A model generated the notes under the pieces. That model saw only the letters and a program-made list of their open reading frames with translations, was not told the DNA's origin and made no database searches. A stretch of DNA of 8,904 nt from positions 1 through 8,904 of the forward strand of contig JAKAMV010000358.1 in NCBI GenBank assembly GCA_021812735.1. Direction: 5' to 3'. The position numbers and the translations under genes are program-made. Shown here piece by piece: positions 4,344 to 8,904 of this stretch. The DNA is from Chloroflexota bacterium (GTDB lineage Bacteria > Chloroflexota > Limnocylindria > Limnocylindrales > CSP1-4). Each line of letters opens with the position of its first letter. The stretch's first letter is position 1.

Positions 4344-6240
4344 GAGCGGCACCCGCGGCCGTCGCGGCCCGCGCAAGCCCCAGCGCCGTCCGGGCAGCTT
4401 CGTCCCGGGCGGCGTCGCCACGGTCGACCCGAGCGAGCGCGGCGCGATCGAGCTGCCGGCCACGATCACCGTCAAGGAGCTTGCCGAGCTGCTCGACGTC
4501 AGCCCGGCGGACATCATCCGCGAGCTCATCAAGAGCGGCATCTTCGCCACCATCAACCAACTCATCGACCGCGACACGGCGTCGCTCGTGGCCGAGGAGC
4601 TGGGCTTCGAGGTGGCGGAGCCGCAGGCCGCCGCGGCGGCCGAGGACGAGGAGGGTGAGGGCGCCCCTGCCGAGGCAGCCAAGGAGCAGCTGTGGGACGA
4701 GGCGGCCGAGGACGAGAAGGACCTCGTCCCGCGGGCGCCGATCGTGACCGTCATGGGCCACGTCGACCACGGCAAGACGAGCCTCCTCGACGCCATCCGC
4801 TCGACCACCGTGGCGGCCGGGGAGCGGGGCGGCATCACCCAGCACATCGGCGCGTCCGAGATCACCACCAAGGACGGCAAACGGGTCGTGTTCCTCGACA
4901 CCCCGGGCCACGAGGCGTTCACGGCCATGCGGGCCCGCGGCGCCCGGGTGACCGACATCGCGGTCATCGTGGTGGCGGCCGACGACGGTGTCATGCCCCA
5001 GACCCTCGAGGCGATCAGCCACGCGAAGGCGGCGAAGGTCCCGCTCGTCATCGCGATGAACAAGATCGACAAGCCGGACTCCAACCCCGACCGCGTCAAG
5101 ACCGAGCTCGCCGAGGCGGGCGTGGTCGTCGAGGACTACGGCGGCGACACCCCGCTCGTGCCGGTGTCGGCCAAGGCGCGCATCGGCCTCGACGAGCTGC
5201 TCGAGATCATCCTCCTGGTCGCGGACCTCCAGGAGCTCAAGGCCGACCCCAAGCGCGACGCCGTGGGCACGGTGATCGAGGCCCGTCTCGACAAGGGCCG
5301 CGGGCCCGTCGCCACGCTGATCATCCAGACCGGCACGCTGCGCGTCGGCGACGTGGTGGTGGCGGGCAACACGTTCGGCAAGATCAAGGCCCTCGAGAAC
5401 TCGGCCGGCAAGCGCATCCCGAAGGCCGGCCCCGCGTCCGCCGCGGTTGTGCTGGGCCTGTCGGACGTCCCCGAGGCCGGCGACGTGCTGCGCGTCGTGA
5501 AGGACGTGGCCGTCGCGCGCGAGCAGGTCGAGGCCCGCAAGGTCGCTGCTGCCGCCGCCCAGGGCGGCGGGACGGGACGGGCGACGCTCGAGGACCTGTA
5601 CCGCCAGATCCAGGCCGGCCAGGCCAAGGAGCTGCGGATCATCCTCAAGGCCGACGTGTCCGGCTCGCTGGGCGCCATCGACCACGCCCTGGGTCAGCTG
5701 TCCACCGACGAGGTCAAGATCAACGTCCTGCTCGAGGCGGCGGGCGACATCACCGACAACGACATCATGCTCGCGACCGCGAGCAACGCGATCGTGGTCG
5801 GGTTCAACACCGGCATCACCGACACCGCCCGCCGGGCCGCGGAGGCCGAGGGCGTGGACGTTCGACGGTACGACATCATCTACAAGCTCACCGACGACAT
5901 CGATGCGGCCCTCAAGGGCATGCTCGAGCCGGAGATCGTGGAGGTGGTGGAGGGCCGAGCGGAGGTCCGCCAGCTGTTCCGGGTGGGCAAGTCCACGGTC
6001 ATCGCCGGCTGCTACGTCACCGATGGCCGCATCGTCCGCAGCGGGCAGGCCCGCGTGTGGCGCGGCGGCAAGGTGATCGTGACGGACAAGATCGAGGGCC
6101 TGCGACGCTTCAAGGACGACGTCCGCGAGGTGGCCCAGAACTTCGAGTGCGGCATCAGCCTCGCCGGGTTCAACGACCTGGTCGAGGGCGACGTCGTCGA
6201 GTGCTTCACCCAGCAGGCGCGCAGCCGGGCCGGCGTCTGA
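4330..6240 (+). CDS. infB: Translation initiation factor IF-2
   Basis: The 636-residue GTPase places initiator fMet-tRNA on the 30S subunit and promotes 50S joining. A basic start ([16 protein letters not shown]) is followed by the IF2_N domain (about 46-95), an acidic Ala/Glu linker (97-132) and the G domain. The G motifs are G1 GHVDHGKT (143-150), G2 GGIT (167-170), G3 DTPGH (190-194), G4 NKID (244-247) and G5 SAK (280-282). Domain II spans about 310-395, domain III about 418-520, and the C-terminal fMet-tRNA-binding domain about 540-626. The protein is of the short type, like those of many Gram-positive bacteria, compared with about 890 residues in E. coli. ATG 4330 follows AAGGAGG (4318-4324) by 5 nt. 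The frame is open upstream through ylxR, but that part is not IF-2. The start lies inside the end of ylxR, suggesting coupled translation. Confidence 0.97.
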   Translation: MARSRSGTRGRRGPRKPQRRPGSFVPGGVATVDPSERGAIELPATITVKELAELLDVSPADIIRELIKSGIFATINQLIDRDTASLVAEELGFEVAEPQAAAAAEDEEGEGAPAEAAKEQLWDEAAEDEKDLVPRAPIVTVMGHVDHGKTSLLDAIRSTTVAAGERGGITQHIGASEITTKDGKRVVFLDTPGHEAFTAMRARGARVTDIAVIVVAADDGVMPQTLEAISHAKAAKVPLVIAMNKIDKPDSNPDRVKTELAEAGVVVEDYGGDTPLVPVSAKARIGLDELLEIILLVADLQELKADPKRDAVGTVIEARLDKGRGPVATLIIQTGTLRVGDVVVAGNTFGKIKALENSAGKRIPKAGPASAAVVLGLSDVPEAGDVLRVVKDVAVAREQVEARKVAAAAAQGGGTGRATLEDLYRQIQAGQAKELRIILKADVSGSLGAIDHALGQLSTDEVKINVLLEAAGDITDNDIMLATASNAIVVGFNTGITDTARRAAEAEGVDVRRYDIIYKLTDDIDAALKGMLEPEIVEVVEGRAEVRQLFRVGKSTVIAGCYVTDGRIVRSGQARVWRGGKVIVTDKIEGLRRFKDDVREVAQNFECGISLAGFNDLVEGDVVECFTQQARSRAGV

Positions 6241-6265
6241 GGCTCGGTTCCGTGAAGGCGCCCCG

Positions 6266-6811
6266 ATGAGCCAGCGAACCGACCGCGTCGACGAGCTGCT
6301 CCGTCAGGAGATCGGCTCGCTCCTCGCCAAGGAGGTCGCGGACCCGCGGATCGGGTTCGCGACCATCACCGACGTGGAGACGTCGCCCGACCTCCGCCAC
6401 GCCAAGGTGTGGGTGAGCGTGATCGGCCAGAAGGCCGACCGCGACGAGACGCTGCGGGCGCTGGACGATGCGATGCCGTTCATCCGCCACGAGCTCGGCC
6501 GGCGTCTGCGCATCAAGCGGATCCCCGATCTGCACGTGCGCCTGGACGACTCCGCCGAGCGCGGGACCCGCGTGCTCCACGTGCTCCACGAGCTCGAGGC
6601 GGGGGTCGAGCCCGACGCGATCGAGCCCGTGAACGAATCGCTCCCGACGCCGGTGCGGCGGCTGCCCCACGAGGGCGACGCTGACGACCCGCTCGCCGCG
6701 GCCGACGCGTCGACGTCCCGGCAGCACCCGCCGTCGCGGCCGTCCGGACCCCGTCGCGGAGCGCCGGCCAAGGGCGGCGGGCGGGGCAGACAGCCGAGGG
6801 GGCGGTCGTGA
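6266..6811 (+). CDS. rbfA: 30S ribosome-binding factor RbfA with long basic tail
   Basis: RbfA is a KH-fold protein that binds the 30S subunit near the 5' end of 16S rRNA and helps late maturation and cold adaptation. The conserved parts are RTDRVDELLRQEIGSLLAKEVADPRI (4-29), ATITDVETSPDLRHAKVWVSV (32-52) and FIRHELGRRLRIKRIPDLHVRLDDS (72-96). The product is 181 residues against about 115-135 in most species. The extra part from about residue 115 is low-complexity, ending in a Gly/Arg/Pro-rich basic stretch (160-181) that may contact RNA. ATG 6266 follows GAAGG (6254-6258) by 7 nt, 25 bp after the infB stop. Its TGA overlaps the next GTG. Confidence 0.95.
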   Translation: MSQRTDRVDELLRQEIGSLLAKEVADPRIGFATITDVETSPDLRHAKVWVSVIGQKADRDETLRALDDAMPFIRHELGRRLRIKRIPDLHVRLDDSAERGTRVLHVLHELEAGVEPDAIEPVNESLPTPVRRLPHEGDADDPLAAADASTSRQHPPSRPSGPRRGAPAKGGGRGRQPRGRS

Positions 6812-7842
6812 CCGGCGATGGCGTGGACCTGGCCGCCCTCGCGGCCCAGGCGGTGCCGGAGGGCCTCGTGGAGCGCCTGCGAGGCGCGCGCTCGGTGATC
6901 GCCGTGAGCCACGAGAACCCCGATGCCGACACGATCGGCGCGGTGATCGGGGTCTGCCTCCTGGTCGAGGCGCTCGGCGGGCACGCCACAGCGCTGTGCT
7001 CGGACCCCGTGCCCCCGCTGTATGCGTTCCTCGACGGCGTGGAGCGATTCCGGCAGGACCCCGAGCCGGGCGCTGCATACGACTTGGTGGTGCTCGCCGA
7101 CTGCGCGTCCGCGGAGCGCGTCGGGGTCGCCGCGACGCGGCACCCGGCGCTGTTCAGCGACCTGCCGCGCGCCGTCGTCGACCACCACGCGAGCAACGTT
7201 GCGGCTGGCGAGGCCGATTGGATCGACCCCGGCGCCGCCGCCACCTGCGAGCTCGTCACGCTGCTCGCGGTCCGCCTCGGCGTGCCGCTCACCGCCGCGG
7301 GCGGCTCCCTCGCGTCCGCGCTGATGGCGGGCATCGTGATGGACACCGCCACGTTCGCGCACCCCAACGCCACACCGCGGACGCTTGCCGTGGCCGCCGA
7401 GCTCGTGGGCGCGGGCGCGCCGCTGTCGGACATCTCGCGCCGCCTCTACCGCACCAAGCCCGACACCCAGCTCCGGCTGTTCGGCCGCGTGCTCGACCGC
7501 CTCGAGACCACCGCGGACCGGCTCGTCATCTGGTCCACGCTCCGCGAGGCGGACCTCGTCGAGACCGGGGCCATCGGCGCCCACTCGGAGGGGCTCATCG
7601 ACCTCCTCGCCCAGTCCGAGAGCGCTGAGGTCGCGATGCTCCTCAAGGAGGCCGGCGATGGCACGACGCGCCTCTCGGTGCGCACCAAGCCCGGCGGCGT
7701 CGACGCGACGGCGCTGTGCGGCATCTGGGGCGGCGGCGGCCACACGCGGGCTGCCGGCGCCACAATCCCGCTGGTGCTCGAGCTGGCGGCAGCGGCAGCG
7801 CGCGACGAGGCGCACCGCCTGGCGTCGGCGGTGCGGCGGTGA
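6808..7842 (+). CDS. nrnA: DHH/DHHA1 phosphoesterase, NrnA-like oligoribonuclease / pAp phosphatase
   Basis: The 344-residue protein has all metal-binding motifs of the DHH family: HENPDADTIG (35-44), LADCAS with Asp98, VDHHASN with the D125-H126-H127 signature, and GIVMDTATFAHPN with Asp179. The C-terminal DHHA1 substrate domain carries GGGGHTRAAGATI (308-320). Relatives in the same operon position degrade 2-5 nt RNAs to mononucleotides and often remove the 3' phosphate of pAp. The exact substrate here is inferred from family and context. GTG 6808 lies in a GTGA overlap with rbfA, with GAGGGGG (6796-6802) 5 nt upstream. It overlaps truB the same way at its end. Confidence 0.92.
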   Translation: MTGDGVDLAALAAQAVPEGLVERLRGARSVIAVSHENPDADTIGAVIGVCLLVEALGGHATALCSDPVPPLYAFLDGVERFRQDPEPGAAYDLVVLADCASAERVGVAATRHPALFSDLPRAVVDHHASNVAAGEADWIDPGAAATCELVTLLAVRLGVPLTAAGGSLASALMAGIVMDTATFAHPNATPRTLAVAAELVGAGAPLSDISRRLYRTKPDTQLRLFGRVLDRLETTADRLVIWSTLREADLVETGAIGAHSEGLIDLLAQSESAEVAMLLKEAGDGTTRLSVRTKPGGVDATALCGIWGGGGHTRAAGATIPLVLELAAAAARDEAHRLASAVRR

Positions 7843-8807
7843 GCCGCGACCGGTCGGGCGGCCTCGATGGCATCATCGTCGTCGCGAAGCCTTCGGGCCC
7901 CACCTCGCACGACGTTGTGGGGCTGGTGCGCCGCCTGTCCGGCACGCGTCGCGTGGGACACGGCGGCACGCTCGACCCGTTCGCCGCGGGCGTTCTGCCG
8001 GTGTTCCTGGGCCGGGCGACGCGCCTGGTCGAGTACCACCTCGGGCACCCGAAGCGCTACACGGCCTCGATCTGCTTCGGCGAGACGTCCACCACCGACG
8101 ACATCGACGGCGAGCGGACGCCGATCGGCGGGCCGCCCGTCTCGCGCGCCGCGGTGGAGGCCGCCCTGCGAGCGCTCACGGGACCGCTCCGCCAGGTGCC
8201 GCCCGTGTACAGCGCCGTCCAGATCGGCGGCCGGAGGGCGTACCAGATGGCGCGCGCCGGCGAGGACGTGGACCTGGCGCCGCGCGACGTGGTCATCCAC
8301 GGGCTCGACCTGCTCGAGTGGGACGACCGCGACCCGGGCCGGCCGGTCGCCGTGGTGGACGTGCGCTGCTCGGCGGGCACGTACGTGCGGGCGCTCGCCC
8401 GCGACCTCGGGGCGAGGCTGGACACCGGGGCGTACCTCGGCGCCCTGGTGCGCACCGAATCGGGGCGGTTCCGCCTCGAGGATGCGATCTCGTTCGACAC
8501 GCTCCGCGAGCACGCCGCCGACGGCCCGGCCGGGATCTTGCGGGTCCTGCGTCCGGTGGACGCCGGCCTCGAGGACTTGCCGCATGCCCGGGTCACCGCG
8601 GACGAGGTGCGGCGGCTGGGCGAGGGGCTGCCGACAGGGCCGAAGACGCCGCTCGGCGAGCGCACGGCGGACCTGGTCCTCGCCGTCGGCCCGGACGACG
8701 CCGTGGCGGCGGTGTGCCGCGCGGCCAACGGGATCCTCTACCCGGGCAAGGTCCTCGCGCCGCGGCCCGCCACGGACGGCCGCCCCGAAGCCCGCGCGTC
8801 GGGCTGA
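7839..8807 (+). CDS. truB: tRNA pseudouridine(55) synthase TruB
   Basis: TruB converts U55 in the T-arm of tRNAs to pseudouridine. The 322-residue product has LDGIIVVAKPSGPTSHDVV at the N-terminus, the catalytic motif GHGGTLDPFAAGVLP with Asp46, KRYTASICFGETSTTDDIDGE (72-92), PPVYSAVQIGGRRAY (121-135) and CSAGTYVRALARDLG (177-191). The C-terminal part (about 248-307) resembles the PUA-like RNA-binding domain of long TruB forms. GTG 7839 is used because it forms a GTGA overlap with the nrnA stop and gives the family's normal N-terminus. The frame is open further upstream inside nrnA without TruB similarity. The ribosome binding site is weak, consistent with coupling to nrnA translation. Confidence 0.96.
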   Translation: MSRDRSGGLDGIIVVAKPSGPTSHDVVGLVRRLSGTRRVGHGGTLDPFAAGVLPVFLGRATRLVEYHLGHPKRYTASICFGETSTTDDIDGERTPIGGPPVSRAAVEAALRALTGPLRQVPPVYSAVQIGGRRAYQMARAGEDVDLAPRDVVIHGLDLLEWDDRDPGRPVAVVDVRCSAGTYVRALARDLGARLDTGAYLGALVRTESGRFRLEDAISFDTLREHAADGPAGILRVLRPVDAGLEDLPHARVTADEVRRLGEGLPTGPKTPLGERTADLVLAVGPDDAVAAVCRAANGILYPGKVLAPRPATDGRPEARASG

Positions 8808-8809
8808 CC

Positions 8810-8904
8810 GTGCGGATCGCCCGCGGCCTGGGCCGCCTGCACGCGTCCGAGCACCCCGCCTTCGTCGTGGTCGGCGTCTTCGACGGGCTGCACCTCGGGC
8901 ACCA
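8810..8904 (+). CDS. ribF: Bifunctional riboflavin kinase/FAD synthetase RibF, N-terminal fragment (cut by window edge)
   Basis: Starting at GTG 8810, 2 nt after the truB stop, 31 codons run to the right edge. The fragment ends VVVGVFDGLHLGH, the nucleotide-binding GxFDGxHxGH motif at the start of the FAD synthetase domain of RibF (commonly IGNFDGVHLGH). RibF makes FMN from riboflavin and then FAD, and commonly follows truB in this operon. The rest of the protein, including the kinase domain, is outside the window. No strong ribosome binding site is visible, which suggests coupling to truB. Confidence 0.88.
   Translation, partial: MRIARGLGRLHASEHPAFVVVGVFDGLHLGH

Noticed and set aside
3267..5099. 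Minus-strand open frame of 610 codons opposite nusA, ylxR and infB
   Set aside because: It crosses three plus-strand genes and has Ser/Ala/Thr-rich composition typical of the antisense of GC-rich coding DNA.
4312..5685. Minus-strand open frame of 457 codons opposite infB
   Set aside because: It is the antisense shadow of the IF-2 G domain, with His/Asp/Leu-rich sequence and no family motif.
4692..6269. Second plus-strand open frame of 525 codons within infB
   Set aside because: It is an Arg/Gly/His-rich out-of-frame reading of IF-2 with no domain.
6304..7815. Minus-strand open frame of 503 codons opposite rbfA and nrnA
   Set aside because: It covers two conserved plus-strand genes with intact motifs and is explained as an antisense open frame in GC-rich DNA.
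1..8904. Mobile element, CRISPR array or defence system
   Set aside because: There is no transposase, integrase, regularly spaced repeat or terminal repeat pair. The only tandem repeats are short and lie within the nusA coding sequence.

Overview
The window is very GC-rich DNA with compact gene spacing. It reads as a bacterial chromosome fragment carrying the left part of a nusA-infB type translation/transcription operon next to a small stress-response locus. The organism is probably a GC-rich member of the Chloroflexota (Limnocylindria-like) or, less likely, an actinobacterium. This rests on the base composition, a lipoprotein with a long Ala/Ser/Pro linker, GTG starts, and TATACT/TAGACT-like -10 elements. 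It is inference, because no rRNA or other marker was available for a real placement.

Left part (1-1394): a truncated ArsR/SmtB-family repressor gene runs leftward off the window edge. Its promoter (TTGACA, 16-bp spacer, GATATT) contains a perfect 8-4-8 palindrome overlapping the spacer, a textbook layout for autorepression. Diverging from it are msrA (peptide methionine sulfoxide reductase) and, overlapping by GTGA, a 102-residue thioredoxin-fold protein with a CPGH active-site variant. The pair looks like a thiol/oxidative-defence unit.

Middle (1395-2751): a 285-bp convergent intergenic stretch holds strong inverted repeats, including a 10-bp GC-rich hairpin that may terminate transcription. 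Next comes a leftward gene for a secreted lipoprotein of unknown function. A 391-bp divergent intergenic region follows. Its right end holds the nusA promoter (TATACT) and a roughly 94-nt leader with a terminator-like hairpin and T-rich tail, nested in a 12-bp outer stem. Both arms of that stem can alternatively pair with the nusA Shine-Dalgarno sequence.

Right part (2752-8904): nusA, ylxR, infB, rbfA, a DHH/DHHA1 phosphoesterase gene (nrnA-like), truB and the start of ribF, all rightward with overlaps or gaps of at most about 45 bp. Together they cover transcription elongation and termination control (NusA), RNA-binding/RNase P-linked regulation (YlxR), translation initiation (IF-2), 30S maturation (RbfA), nano-RNA/pAp turnover (NrnA-like), tRNA pseudouridine-55 formation (TruB) and FMN/FAD synthesis (RibF). 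rimP, often first in this operon, is not present upstream of nusA.

The most unusual points are a ylxR gene whose whole reading frame contains no ATG, GTG or TTG codon, so a standard gene caller would miss it, and the nested leader in front of nusA. I see no evidence of a mobile element, CRISPR array, tRNA or rRNA, and no clearly new multi-gene system. Most of the window is a conserved housekeeping operon.
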